Shown: positions 45,000 through 57,677 of the stretch, in pieces | Numbering within the stretch: the stretch's first letter is position 1 | Layout of the letters: the number at the start of each line of letters is the position of its first letter | From: Cryptomeria japonica | Lineage: Eukaryota; Streptophyta; Pinopsida; Cupressales; Cupressaceae | Length of the DNA stretch: 64,000 bases | Reading direction: 5' to 3' | Assembly: GCF_030272615.1 (NCBI RefSeq) | Contig: NC_081415.1 | Span: 598,119,335-598,183,334, forward strand | Program-made: the position numbers and the translations under genes | The notes under the pieces: generated by a model | Told to the model about the DNA's origin: nothing | What the model saw: the letters and a program-made list of their open reading frames with translations, nothing else | The model's database searches: none

Positions 45000-45560
45000 T
45001 AAATATGCAATCATTTATCCAAAAATAAACATATGTACTTGCTAGAATTCTTTTTTAAAATCTAACAAAAAAAAGTACCAAAAAAATAACATACAAGCAA
45101 TTTTAAACAAGAAAAAAAAGAATTTGGTGCACCTAGTATAATAAAGTCAAAGTAGCAGGTGGTGTTGGGTGTTGAGGAGATTCACTAGCCAAAAATTGTC
45201 AAGGTCGTTCAATCTAACACCATGTGTAGCCCAAAAAGACAGTTGAAAATGACAAAAATAATTGTCACCTCGATTTAATATAATGTTCATAAAAAAATTT
45301 AGTTAAAAGGGTTCAATTGAAGATGGGGTTCGATCAAACCCTATAAAATATTAATAAAAAAGTCCTTTGGTTGAACCCCTGTGACATCACCTGTATGATC
45401 GAACAAGGGTGTTCGATCAAACACCCTCTATTCGATCGTACACCCTTGGCAAAAAAAAAATTCCCATTTGAGTTTTTTCTTTGTGGATGTAATTTTAACC
45501 CATATTGTGGGATCACCCCAGTCTTAGTTGTATTAATACCATCATCTTTGGTTTTCTATG
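45000..45560. other. Left flank of element C
   Basis: This is non-coding. Short GTTCGATCAAACACCC words repeat near 45328, 45410 and 45432. The last five bases, CTATG (45556-45560), are the target repeat of element C. Confidence 0.5.
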
Positions 45561-46871
45561 TGTAGACACCTAAAAATGGTCAATGCTTACGGAATCGTAT
45601 TTTAACATTTGTGCATTGCCTTATTTTAGGGTTTTTGCGTCGCATTAACATTTCTCCTATGTCATGCACTTGGTCTTTATCATTTGCGAGCATTGAGTCC
45701 TTCTTCTGCATTCTTCATTTGTCTCGCTTTCAAATTAGGTCTTGTCGATAACAATTTTCAGTCATGATTTTGGTCGATCCTTATCAACTTGTCAATTTTG
45801 TCATTTTGTGATCGATTTGTCATCGATTGTCGTCCTTCTCAATCATGTCAATTTGGATCAATTTGTCATTATTCCTCATAAATTGGTGCATTTATCAATC
45901 GAATCATTTGTCAGCATTGGTCCTTTGTTAGTCAGAATCATGATCAAATTGAATCGATATCAATTATCCTTTGTCAAGACCTAATTGTCATTCTTGCATT
46001 TCTAATTCATCTTCTAGGGTTTCATGATTTAGTCATTTAACCTTGTTTGTCATTTCTCCCTCTAGGTTAAATAATTTATTTATTTATCTTAGGTCTTCTT
46101 GTCACAATTAAATGTTTATTTAATTGGCTAACTAATTCTTCCATCTTTGTGAATTAATTAATAAATGAAAAATTGTTAATGAAATCACTTAATTCCTAAT
46201 TTCCACCTATTTTCTAATTTGTCAAATTCAATTTCCACCTAATTAATTTCTCTCTAGTTTTTCCCTATTTTTGTGCTTTGGTGGAAGCATGAATTTCTCA
46301 TGCATCATACTTTTGGCATAGCAAGATGTCATAAGCTTTTAGTCCTCTAACCTTTGCATTGGCAATATGTCATAATTCATGACATAGAAGGTGTCATAAC
46401 CTTCTTCCTTCAACTCAATTGTGCCATTTTTGAAATTGCCTAAATATCAATTTCATTCTAATCTTGTCTTTTCTCCAATTTATCTATAGATTGGATGAAT
46501 TTCTTCAATCAAGGCCCTTGATCCCCAAATAATCACATTATCGAAATAATCACTTGTTTTGAATTACTTTGTTGGATCAATCACGCTTTGAGTATTCTTG
46601 TGCCAATGTCAATCTTGCTTTCACATTAGGTTTATGCACTTGAAGGTGAGATCCACAAACCAAGGCTATTTGGAGAAGAAAGAAGGACAATGGAGCCGCA
46701 TGAAGGAGACATTCAGATTTGCATCTGGTTTTCTTAGCTTTTAATATTGAATGTTTTGCTTTTCATGTCTCTATTGAATGTAATTAGGATTGATCATTGC
46801 ATTTGAGCTTTTGTGATTGAGCTATGACTAATATTGAATTGGTTTGATGATTTCCACATTTCCTAGCTACA
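45561..46871 (+). repeat. C 5' LTR (1311 bp)
   Basis: It starts TGTAGACACCTAAAAATGG and ends TTTCCTAGCTACA. The TATA-like ATCTATAGATTGG lies near 46482. Short frames such as 45742-45984 recur identically placed in the 3' LTR simply because the LTR is repeated. Confidence 0.95.
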
Positions 46872-46877
46872 TTAATT

Positions 46878-46895
46878 GGTGAACCCGACGTGAAC
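46878..46895 (+). promoter_or_regulatory. Putative primer-binding site of C
   Basis: TGGTGAACCCGACGTGAA lies six bases after the LTR end. It starts TGG, complementary to the CCA end of a tRNA. It is not the methionine site used by the other families; I cannot name the tRNA. Confidence 0.65.
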
Positions 46896-46982
46896 TAACC
46901 CCCTAATCATGCTTTTGAGTGCTTTTGAGTTGATTTGCAGGTCAAAAACTCAAGAAACAGGGTAGTGCAGTGTTTTCTTGGA

Positions 46983-47104
46983 ACTTCTGCGCCTGTGTCA
47001 AGCATTATGTGCCTGTGTTAAGAATTATGCGCCTGTGTCAAGGACAATCTGCACCTGTGTCAAGCATTTTGCACCTATGTCAGACATTCTGCGCCTGTGT
47101 AGGG
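46983..47104 (+). repeat. ~23-bp tandem repeat in C leader
   Basis: CTGCGCCTGTGTCAAGCATT and close variants occur about six times in a row, starting about 100 bases after the PBS. Confidence 0.9.
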
Positions 47105-48833
47105 CCAGAAACAAAGGTAAAAAAATAGTGTTTTTCACTTGCAAATTGTTTTCTTTTGCATTCTGTTTCTGCTTTTTTTTTTACTGATTCTATGTGCAGA
47201 ACCTTGGCATACACATGACAAAGACAACAAATGAAACTACTCACATGTTTTATGCAGGTTTGATAGTCAAAGACTAAACATATCAAACTTTTGACTTGGG
47301 TTTTTGCAGGTTGCCTTGGACTACAACTAAACTTTGTGTTTGCAATTAATATTTAGGCACCTAGTGATTTCTAAATAGGATGGAATGAATGTATGTTTTC
47401 TTTGATTGTTGAGTTTGACATTGGAGTAGGAGAGTATGCTCTCATCCTTCTTAGGGTGATCAGAAATCCAAATCTTCGATACCATGCTCATGTTTTTGAT
47501 TGTGTGTCATCTATAGAGGGCCTACCTTCCCGACCACTTGCTTTTGCAAGCAAGTGATAATCGTGAGAAGGGAACGACCCAAAGTGAGTATGGCTAGAAT
47601 ACCTTGGCATTCTAACTCACTATAAACAAATACTTGATGGGCGAAAGCTTTGAAGGAAGGGTTACGAGGGAATTGCAGTTACTTGGGAAGTGATGACCCT
47701 TGAACTCTTTCTCATATCAACATCTAAGTAGGGCCTCATGGTCTAAATCGTGCTTGGGTGACTACATTTGTTTGGTTTCTTGATGGGCTTAATGTCTCAA
47801 TCACGCTTGTGTGACATCAAGGAGTAACGCTTAATAGAAATCTTGACTAAACACCTTGTATTTAGAGGCCAAAAATCCTTCTAGTTGCTTGAGAAGGACA
47901 AGTTGGATACTTGGAAGAGATACTAAGTTCACCATGGGGAGATTTCCATGGGGAGTGATGCTTGGCTGCCCTGAGAAGTGAGTGCCGTGGAGAGGAGCCC
48001 GTGGGGTCAAGCATCTATGTATTCTCCTTGAATCCCATAACAAGTCTACCTCTCAAGTGCCTAATCTCCTTGCCTACCATAAGAAATTTGGGAATGAGCA
48101 TGATTGTCTTGAGTCTAAGTTGAAATATCTTGTATTCTTTGCTTGTCAAAAGTGGAATTGTATCTCATTTCAAGAACAAGACAAATTGATTCAAAACAAG
48201 GCTAAACACAAGAGCATTTCATTCAACAAAGTTCAAAACACCTTCAAACATGGTTGTCAAACATTTTTTAAAGTCTTGTCTCAACATTCATGTCACTTAG
48301 ATCTAGGTTCATCATAGGTGTCCATTTTGCAAAGTCATTGTCAACTACCAAAGTTAGGTTTCACCTAGGTCATACTCCTTTGCATATCAATAAGGGTCAT
48401 CCATTTGCATGTGTCCTCTTGCATTAGAGTAATACCATTGTCATACATTTGCATTTGCATGTCCTAGGTCTCTTCATTAAGTTTAGGTCATTATCATCTT
48501 ATATTAGGGTCACTTGCATAATAATTGCCCCTTAGCATATAGTGTCCAAACTAGGTTTTGTCATACTTGAGTAATGCAAATCTTTGATAAACCCTAAGTT
48601 ATTGTTAGGAAGTCTAGACCTTGTCAAACTTTTGTCTTTTTGTCATCAATGTCATTTGGTCAAACCTAGCTTAGTATCCAAGCATATAGGGGAGACATTG
48701 TCATTTTGTCCTTTTGTCACTCGGTCCTTTTGTCCTTTGAAGTCTAGACATCATTTCAATTTCCTAAGGGTCTCTTTTTAGATTTGTATCCCTAAAAGTT
48801 TGTCCAAATCTTGAAAAACAACAAAAACATAGG
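47105..48833 (+). other. C leader region, non-coding
   Basis: I see no long frame. Two short perfect hairpins are visible: GAGAG-TATG-CTCTC at about 47430-47443, and CACTTGCTT-TTGC-AAGCAAGTG at 47535-47556. A repeated TCAATCACGCTTG-type word occurs around 47740-47800. A long structured leader would fit RNA packaging or dimerisation, but that is inference. Confidence 0.5.
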
Positions 48834-51634
48834 TTGCATTCTTGCCATAGATTGCATTGTCATCCTTTTAGGTTACATTTGTCAATCCCATTAGTTGCAT
48901 TGCATAGTGACATGTTTGTTGAAATGAGATCTCAACCTTCTTACAAAGCCATGTCATCACAATTGAGAAATCAGTCATGTCAATCCAATCTCTACATGTC
49001 TCAGAACTTGGATCAAACTTATCATGATGATGTAAATGTCCAAATACAAAAACTAGAGGAGAAACTAGCTCAAGAAGAGGAGATATTGGAACAAAGAGTG
49101 AAAAACATTGAGAAGAATAGATCACAAATGTCCAAAATGTTTCAAAAATTTCCAAGTCGAAATCCAAAAATTGAGCCAATTGATGTAAGATCTCTTCTTG
49201 AATGATCAGACATACCAGCTCTCCTCTCCCAAATAGAGATGATGAAACAATTTCAAGAAAAGAGACAACATCAATTTCAACATTATGTGCCTCCACAACA
49301 AGAATGAGAAGGTGTTTACTATCAATCAAATTTTCAACCAATACAACCAATGGTCCAATTTCAACAATATGTCCAACCAACTATACAATGTCAACAAACA
49401 GTTCAACCAATGGTGGAATATCAACAAGTTCAATCAACATATCAATGTCAACAACCACAACCAAACATTCAAAAACAAAGGTTGCAACACACACCAACCC
49501 AAGTTTCAAACATGTCAGAACAATTGAACCAAGTCCAATATCAAAACATGACATCAAACCAAAAAAAAGTTCAAATTCCAGTTACAACTATGTCAAAACC
49601 TTGAAAGAAAGGTGGTTTTATTGCAAGGCTCTTAAGGAACCTACCAAGTGAGTTCTTTGCAGAAGATCAAGATAATACAATTTTGTCTAGCAATGCCTCA
49701 TCCCCTCGCAAGCAAATTGACTCTCCAATGGCATCTATCCCTACACCTCTAGAAGTTTCACCAATTCATGATGCACATCCTTGTCATGTTTCAGAAATAC
49801 AAGACCCAATGCCACCATGCACTTTATTGCCATTACCTATTTTAGAGGACCCCATTCGAAGTCCCTCTTCCTCATGTTCAAGCATTGATTCCTTGTTAGA
49901 ATCCATCACAAATGTTCAAAGTGCATTTCCTTCATGCCAAAACATTGATTCCTTGTCAAAATCCCCCATGCATATCCAAAGTCCAACCTCATGTCAAGAG
50001 GATAATTTAGAGCGCGAAGAAATGAGTCCTAAAGAAAATCAAGATCAAGATCCTAAAACCTTATCATCCCATCCAATTGTTGACCAAGATCCCATTTCCC
50101 CAGACACTCATGATGGTTCCCCTATTCTTGTCCATCCTATCCAAAGTCCTATTAACACTCCATTCCCCAAGCAAGATCAAGATATCCCAGTTCATCCAAT
50201 CCCAAACGATCCCCTTCCATTTCATGAACACAATGTCCTTTCAAATCCCATTGACATCCACTTCCTGAGAAAGATCAAGATATCCTTTCCATCCTTTATG
50301 ATGATCCCATTGAAAGTCAAGAGAAAAGCACCTTTAAAGAGGATTCTAATGATCTTCCTCCTTGTCAAGATCAAATTATTCCTTCAGATCCTCCACAAGA
50401 TCCTTTTGTTCCTCCATCTCCTTGTCTTAATCCTCCATATACACTTCAAGATCACATTTCTTTTGATGATCCCATTATTTCTCCCATCCCATCTCTTGAA
50501 GAGCCTATCATTGAACCATCTCCACCACACAATCCTAGTCCCCCTCATGATCCTAATCCCTTTCATGATTCTAACGTGTCAGTGCAAGATGTTCATGAAC
50601 CCTCGACATGCACAATGGGTTCTTCCTCTTTGGTGCAATCCGATCCACTTCAAGATCTCATTATTTCTCTCCTATCATATCCACCTCATAATGGACTCAT
50701 GTCTTCTTCCCAACGAAAAGAGTATCCTACAAGTCAAGATATTCATAAAGGCAAAGGAGTAGATCTCCATAAGCAAGAATCCCTTTATGTCAAAGAAGAT
50801 CTTAAGGGTCATGTCTACACAACTCACTCTCAAGATGTTGGTACCCCTACAAAATCCAACATCCCTTCAAAATCAAAACATACACCTTCCCCATCATCCC
50901 TTCCATCCATCTTAGGTCCTTATGTTCCTTCATCCTCTATGCAAGGTCAGCAAAGGCACACATCCTTGAGTAAATTTCATCCATCCAAAAGAACTCCATT
51001 TCATTCATATCCATCCATGCATTCCTTTCCCCTTCCAAGCAATTTAGATGCCAAGCATAAAAGTCATAAGTCTAGAAATCCACATGTATTCAAGGATCAA
51101 CATGTCCAATATAATCAATATGTCAAAGCAAAGAAAAATATGAGCCAAAAAGAAAAGGAAAAATCCAAAAGGTCACAAAGGCCCACTGAGCAAAATCAAA
51201 AACAAAAGTCAAAATATATATGGGTTCGTAAATCCCTTGTGCAAGCAATGCACTCCAAGGAACCACAAAAGCATGAAAAATCAAAAACCATGTGGATCCC
51301 TAAGCAGCTCCTTGAAGCACAAAAGCCTAAAGAAACATTCAACTTGGCATCCAAAATTGCTATTCCTCCATCCAAACCTTCCAATTCTATTCCTCCACCA
51401 CCTTCTTCATCCGTTTTGGGCCCTTATGTCCCAAAATCCATAGCCTTTCCTTCGTCAAAATCTCAATATCCAAAATACATTTTTCCTCCATCAGTCCATC
51501 ACCCCTCAAGGTGTGTGCCATTGTTGATCTTGCCAATATTTTCGTCCAATGAAGCCCAATTCTTCCAATACCCTATCCATTATCCAATGCATATTTTCCA
51601 TCCTTCGATCCCTTTGATCCCATCCTTTGCATAA
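48834..51634 (+). pseudogene. C long ORF: disordered Gln/Pro/Ser-rich protein
   Basis: One frame runs from 48834 to about 50262 with three internal TGA stops (49203, about 49306, 49602), then a frameshift moves it to the frame ending at 51634. The intact length would be about 930 residues. From the start there is a short coiled coil (VQIQKLEEKLAQEEEILEQR), a Gln-rich stretch with repeated V-Q-x-Q-Q (49350-49600), then an acidic Pro/Ser-rich stretch of D-P-I/H-P repeats (49683-50700). A basic part follows with KYIWVRKSLVQ and KTMWIPKQLLEAQ, then a Pro/Ser-rich end with SSVLGPYVPKS. No zinc knuckle or enzyme motif is visible. It may be a highly derived Gag-like protein; I cannot assign a family. 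Confidence 0.7.
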
Positions 51635-52570
51635 ATCCTTGCCTTAGTTTCATCTCATTTTCCATGTCCTTATCCTACCAACGTCTTTGAGCATACTTTT
51701 AAAGGTCATGGTCCATTTTTTTCAAGGCTACTATCCAAACAAAAAGACGCTTGAGTCCTTCCATCCCCTATCATGTGTCTATCTTCTATTGAAAAAGTGA
51801 AAAAAGTAAAAAAAAAAAGTGAAAAAAAAAAGACAAAAAAAGAAAAAAACATAACGCAAAAAATAATTCATCCACTGGTGAAAACCTGGCAAACAGGCGC
51901 CTTGGGCAAGTACTGTGATGAAAACCTGGCAAACAGGTATCATGCGTAATTTATGAACTTCTTGCACACCACACTTGGGGGAAGGTTTCCTCCTTCATAT
52001 CCTTTTGTCCTTCATTGTTCCATTATCCTATCGAACCCCTGTCATTACCCTTCATATCCTATTGTCCCTTATGTCCATTTCCTCTTTCCACCTTTGATCT
52101 TGACAAGGCTGACGATCTTCATGAGCATCATGCATCTTGTTTGCATCTTTTAGTCCATCATAGCTTTTGGTCTTTATCCATTTGCTTATTACAACCTTTC
52201 ATCCATATTCCCTATCTTATTGCAACTTTTTGCCACTATCACGTATCCTATCCCGACCTTCAGTCCATGTCCCTTATCCATTCCATATCTTATCACTATC
52301 CATACATTCTTTTTCATTCCTTGATCTTGATCTAACATAAGGGCGAAAAATTTAAACATAGTTTCAAAAACCTCTTGACATATCCCTCATGCCACTGCTT
52401 TACATTGTCATATCCAGTCTCTTGTCCCATCATGCCATAGCCCTTGAAAATTGCATCCGCATTGTCTCCATAATAACAGGCCTTTGTCTTCCCTCTATCC
52501 ACCAACATTTCAGAAAGCCTATTTATTCACCTACCATATTCCTTGCCTTGCTAGACACTGGGGGAAAAAG
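51635..52570 (+). other. C internal non-coding region
   Basis: It is pyrimidine-rich with many CCTTATCC- and TTCATCC-type words and no convincing coding. GAAAACCTGGCAAACAGG occurs twice (near 51880 and 51922), 42 bases apart. Confidence 0.5.
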
Positions 52571-52916
52571 ATCATAAAAATTGAAAAATGTCCTGAAATA
52601 ATTCAAAAAAAATTGAAAAATGTCCTGAAATAATTCAAAAAAATTGAAAAATGTCCTGAAATAATTCAAAAAAATTGAAAAATGTCCTGAAATAATTCAT
52701 AAAAATTGAAAAATGTCCTGAAATAATCATAAAAAATGAAAAATGTCCTGAAATAATCATAAAAATTGAATAATGTCCTGAAATAATCAAAAAAATTAAA
52801 TAATGTCCTAAAATAATTCAAAAAAAATTGAAAAATGTCCTGAAATAATTCAAAAAAAAAAAAAAAAATTGAAAAATGTTCTGAAATAATCCATAAAAAG
52901 TCAAATAAAGTCCTGA
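52571..52916. repeat. ~30-bp tandem array in C
   Basis: The unit GAAAAATGTCCTGAAATAAT plus an A-rich spacer occurs about ten times with small length changes. The minus-strand frame 52666-52947, with repeated FRTLFNF, is only a reading of this array. Confidence 0.95.
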
Positions 52917-53871
52917 AAAAATGAACAAATTTTTTTTTCAAAAACATTAAAATCCAAAAACAAGCATTTTGTCAATAAATGATCCCTTTGTGCATAGACA
53001 AATCGCTGAGCATACATCCAATGCCATGCAATCCAACACTATGCTTTAAATGAAATCATGCATTAACAGGTGAACTTTTTCACTCAAACCAGACATTCAA
53101 ACTGATCAAAATTGTCTTATCAATCGAATATCAACATCAGTATCATTCATCCTTGTCACTACTATCATGGGTCTTATACAGGGTGTGGTATACTCGAAAC
53201 TAGACTATGTCCTATCTTAGATGGGGTACCACATGTCCTGAAACCAGACAGCATGATCGTCCTATCAGCACTCAACTTTTGACAATGAAGATCAAGATGT
53301 TTGTTTGATTTGTTGGAATTTGTGCATCTTATCTTTTTACTGATTTATTTTTGGCTTCAATCATGTTCCTATGTTGCTCGATGATGTCACTGAGTGATTT
53401 AGAGTGACCGGGATGGTTCATGGTCCTTTTCCTTTTTGTTGTGATTGTTGTTTGTCTATGATGTGTCTGTCTTTTGCAAAAAGGGTTGTGTTTCAGCTCT
53501 GGCCTTCAATGACATGATGCTCTACATCCATTTTGCTACATTAAATAAAGGTTCTCACCTACTTCTGTGCATTGGTGAAAGCAAGTTTTTCTTTATCTCT
53601 AGCTGTCCTCTGTCTAATTTCTTCTTGCTAACATTTCTTCTGTCAGTCTTGGCAGTCTGTTCGGTCTAGTTCCACTGCTTGTCATTTGTGCATCCAACCT
53701 CCAATTCTTAATCCGTTTGAACCTATCATCTTCTATCATTATTATCGATCAATTGGCCTCTTTTCTGCATGTTTCCGGCCAATTCCTCAAGGGGGCATGC
53801 ATATGTCATTGTCATTGTCTGGGGCATTTTTATTATTGTTCTTTGAAACAACGCTTAAAATCGCATTGTCT

Positions 53872-53886
53872 CAAAGAGGGACAAAA
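53872..53886 (+). promoter_or_regulatory. Polypurine tract of C
   Basis: CAAAGAGGGACAAAA lies directly before the 3' LTR start TGTAGACACC. Confidence 0.75.
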
Positions 53887-55201
53887 TGTAGACACCTAAA
53901 AATGGTCAACGCTTGCGGAATCATACTTTAACATTTGCGCATTGCCTTATTTTAGGGTTTTTGCGTCGCATTAACATTTCTCCTATGTCATGCACTTGGT
54001 ATTTATCATTTGCGAGCATTGAGTCCTTCTTCTGCATTCTTCATTTGTCTCGCTTTCGAATTAGGTCTTGTCGATAACAATTTTTAGTCATGATTTTGGT
54101 CGATCCTTATCAACTTGTCAATTTTGTCATTTTGTGATCGATTTGTCATTGATCGTCGTCCTTCTCAATCATGTCAATTTGGATCAATTTGTCATTATTC
54201 CGCATAAATTGGTGCATTTATCAATCGAATCGTTTGTCAGCATTGGTCCTTTGTCAGTCAGAATCATGATCAAATTGAATTGATATCAATTATCCTTTGT
54301 CAAGACCTAATTGTCATTCTTGCATTTCTAATTCATCTTCTAGGGTTTCATGATTTAGTCATTTAACCTTGTTTGTCATTTCTCCCTCTAGGTTAAATAA
54401 TTTATTTATTTATCCTAGGTCTTCTTGTCACAATTAAATGTTTATTTAATTGGCTAACTAATTCTTCCATCTTTGTGAATTAATTAATAAATGAAAAATT
54501 GTTAATTAAATCACTTAATTCCTAATTTCCACCTATTTTCTAATTTGTCAAATTCAATTTCCACCTAATTAATTTCTCTCTAGTCTTTCCCTATTTTTGT
54601 GCTTTGGTGGAAGCATGAATTTCTCATGCATCATACTTTTGGCATAGCAAGATGTCATAAGCTTTTAGTCCTCTAACCTTTGCATTGGCAATATGTCATA
54701 ATTCATGACATAGAAGGTGTCATAACCTTCTTCCTTCAACTCAATTGTGCCATTTTTGAAATTAATTGCCTAAATATCAATTTCATGCTAATCTTGTCTT
54801 TTCTCCAATTTATCTATAAATTGGATGAATTTCTTCAATCAAGGCCCCTGATCCCCAAATAATCACATTATCGAAATAATCACTTGTTTTGAATTACTTT
54901 GTCAAATCAATCACGCTTTGAGTATTCTTGTGCCAATGTCAATCTTGCTTTCACATTAGGTTTATGCACTTGAAGGTGAGATCCACAAACCAAGGCTATT
55001 TGGAGAAGAAAGAAGGACAATGGAGCCGCATGAAGGAGACATTCAGATCTGCATCTGGTTTGCTTAGCTTTTAATATTGAATGTTTTGCTTTTCATGTCT
55101 CTATTGAATGTAATTAGGATTGATCATTGCATTTGAGCTTTTGTGATTGAGCTATGACTAATATTGAATTGCTTTGATGATTTCCACATTTCCTAGCTAC
55201 A
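53887..55201 (+). repeat. C 3' LTR (1315 bp)
   Basis: It starts TGTAGACACCTAAAAATGG and ends TTTCCTAGCTACA, followed by CTATG. It closely matches the 5' LTR; the first 60 bases have five differences, all transitions, and later parts fewer. Confidence 0.95.
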
Positions 55202-55555
55202 CTATGTATTTGATCTCTTGTTACAACAAACTTAGGACTTGATTACTATGGGAGTAATTATGACACTTTATCTCACTATTTATTAATTAGGTCCTTTATT
55301 ACTCTTTCACTTAAGCTAAACTTAGGTGCTTTTTTTTAATCTAGATTTTTCTTTTCTAGCTATAGTTGAGCTTAAGTTATCTCCTTCTTTGCATTTCTTT
55401 AGTTCTCCTAATTTTAGCATTAGGGTATTGCACCTAAGGTTTCAGTCATCCTTTATAAGGACTCATTCATTCATTGAAATTGTATCTCCAATATTATTTG
55501 TACAATAATATATAATTCTCTAGTTATAAAGAATATAATCTTTGCTTGATCTTTT
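55202..55555. other. Right flank of element C
   Basis: This is AT-rich sequence continuing the target of C. I see nothing coding. Confidence 0.5.
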
Positions 55556-56736
55556 TGTTGAACCCAAGGAAGGACTAAGTGGGGGGTGAATTAGTCTAAA
55601 CCAAAATTTAATGCAATAGATAAACAATTAAACAACAACACAAAACCAATACATCAACACCAAGATTTTTTATTTGGAAAACTCAAACAAGGAAAAACCA
55701 CGGTGAGCACTTGCCTACAAAACATATACACTATGAATATTAGATTACAATGAAAGAGCTCACTACTCTAGACTTGTAGACCAAGGTTAACTGCTCATGG
55801 GGCAAGATACAAAAAATGACTTGCAAACTTGATGCTAACTACAATAGGGAAAGATGCCATAAATTGATTCGAAAAGAAGGATCTCGTGATCATGAAGTTG
55901 TCCTTGAACTCTACATCAAGCGACCAACATCAACACACACAACTCAAACCTCATCTATCAACAGACTGTCTCACAATTCTGCTACAATCTCAAACAACAT
56001 GCATCTCATTCTAACATAACTCTTCTTCTCTATCCTTCACTGAATTTCGTTGTCTATATCCACATCACACACTTTCTTTCATACTTTCTTCTTTCTCACA
56101 CACATCGCCATCCTTACATCAATTCTTTGTATACAAGATAGATCATCAAAACCTAAACCATGTCAACTTGAAACAAAAAAAATAAATCTTTCAAACCAAA
56201 AACACACACACTAATCCACTCCAAGAGAAAGAGGGGACCAAAATACTACTTCCTAATCTCAATCCACTGATCCAAAAATATTGAAAAATAAGCCACAACA
56301 TTCCAATATGTAACATGTCCAAATAGATAACTAACAAGCCAAAACATATTTTCCAATACAAATAACTCTTATTCAGATCTCCACATGCTACGGTGAGACC
56401 CATAACATATCGAATTTTCATTCACAAATCATATCCAGACCAAAAAGTAGGATTATCATAGAATATCACAACTGACAATGAAACATATCACAACATCCAA
56501 AGAACACAAAGATATTTTTAGACCACAAAACTAATAGATCCATAATGCTGAAAACATGACCAAATAAGATAACACACCAAGTAACATTTCTTGAACTCGA
56601 ACACTTTTGGAACAACCAATAGAATATCTATAATACCAATGCAACAAGATATCTCTACACCACAGACTTTTCAGACCAGCAACTATCCAGAAGAAAAAAT
56701 TTAAAATCAATGACAACCACAACAACACATACTTCC
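55556..56736 (-). repeat. LTR of family F (minus strand), split by B4
   Basis: The minus strand ends ...CACCCCCCACTTAGTCC then TTGGGTTCAACA at 55556. This is the same type of LTR end as in B, D, E and copia, and GGTTTTTCC lies on the minus strand near 55690. No PBS is seen on the low-coordinate side, so it may be a solo LTR or a cut copy. Its start is not reached before B4 begins at 56737. Confidence 0.55.
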
Positions 56737-57677
56737 TGTTGGAATCAAGGATCACTAAGAGGGGGTGAATCAGTGATCTACCAACAAACAAATTTTCAGG
56801 CTTACTCTAAAACCACCTAAACCATATGCAAGAAAGTAAAATGCAGACACATAAGATAACCAACCACAAAATCATAACACCAATATTTTTATGTGGAAAC
56901 CCAAATGGGAAAAACCATGGTGGGATTTGAACCCATGCAATATTATTCCACTATGGCCAGTAGAAAAACAATATTACAAAAGGGGAATGCACCTTGCAAT
57001 CAGGCACAATGCCTAGAGCTTACAACTCAATTACAATAAGGGCTACAACCCTGGAAGGCTCACTACCTTACAAGTAATTTACAATGATGAATTACAATGA
57101 GTGAACTCCAAAATACCATCAAATAATTTATGGGTGAGTTTCAGTTAAGTGCAAAACTCTAACTGTATCTACTCTATGACCTTGCTCTGTTTTCTATCTC
57201 AGTCAACTACCGGAACAAGAATGCACACATGAAACTACACCAAAAGGGATTCTCAATCACTACTCACTCATATTTCTTCATACCATGTGCCAAAAAGATC
57301 TTCTACACCGGTCTTATATATCCACAATCACAAAATAAACAATTATCAAGTTGACTAGTAATGTAATGTGTAACAGTATGTCAGCTTGAACTAGATCATC
57401 AAAACACATGCGAATCATCCAAAAGATGATAAAATTATTTCTATATGTCAGCCCTATCATCCCATGAACAAATTTGGCCACTGCAATCATCAAAAAGATT
57501 TCAAACCAAAATTGCTCTGGTCAACCTGAATTGCTAGAGCCAGGTTACCAGTTACCAAACCACTTCTCCAAAAAGTATAGCTACCGGATAAGATTCTCAT
57601 GAAGATTTGTCATCAATGACAACCCTAAACTATTATTCATGCACTAAAATTCACCAGATGAGTGTCAATTGCCAACA
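56737..57677 (-). repeat. B4 3' LTR (941 bp)
   Basis: On the minus strand it starts TGTTGGCAATTGACACTCAT at 57677 and ends CTTGATTCCAACA at 56737. The TATA-like GGATATATAAGA lies near 57318 (minus) and GGTTTTTCCC near 56910 (minus). Confidence 0.87.

Larger units (their letters stand above)
45561..55201 (+). mobile_element. Element C: complete large non-autonomous LTR element (9641 bp)
   Basis: It has 5' LTR 45561-46871, putative PBS from 46878, a ~2-kb leader, one long degenerate ORF (48834-51634), about 2.2 kb of non-coding DNA with tandem repeats, PPT 53872-53886 and 3' LTR 53887-55201. It is flanked by a perfect CTATG duplication (45556-45560 and 55202-55206). No protease, integrase or reverse transcriptase was found, so it is of the LARD type. 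The LTRs have few differences, mostly C/T and G/A changes, so it is the youngest element here. Its PBS and PPT differ from those of the copia-like families. Confidence 0.92.

Noticed and set aside
45328-45450. Repeated GTTCGATCAAAC words as a possible CRISPR or att site
   Set aside because: There are only three short, irregularly spaced and imperfect words in a plant-type sequence; no array structure.
45742-45984. 80-residue frame seen again at 54068-54283
   Set aside because: The repetition comes from the two LTRs of element C; composition is not protein-like.
48868-49380. 170-residue minus-strand frame
   Set aside because: It is the antisense shadow of the C long ORF, which explains its openness better.
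52666-52947. 93-residue Phe-rich minus-strand frame with repeats
   Set aside because: Its periodicity is that of the 30-bp DNA array, not of a protein.
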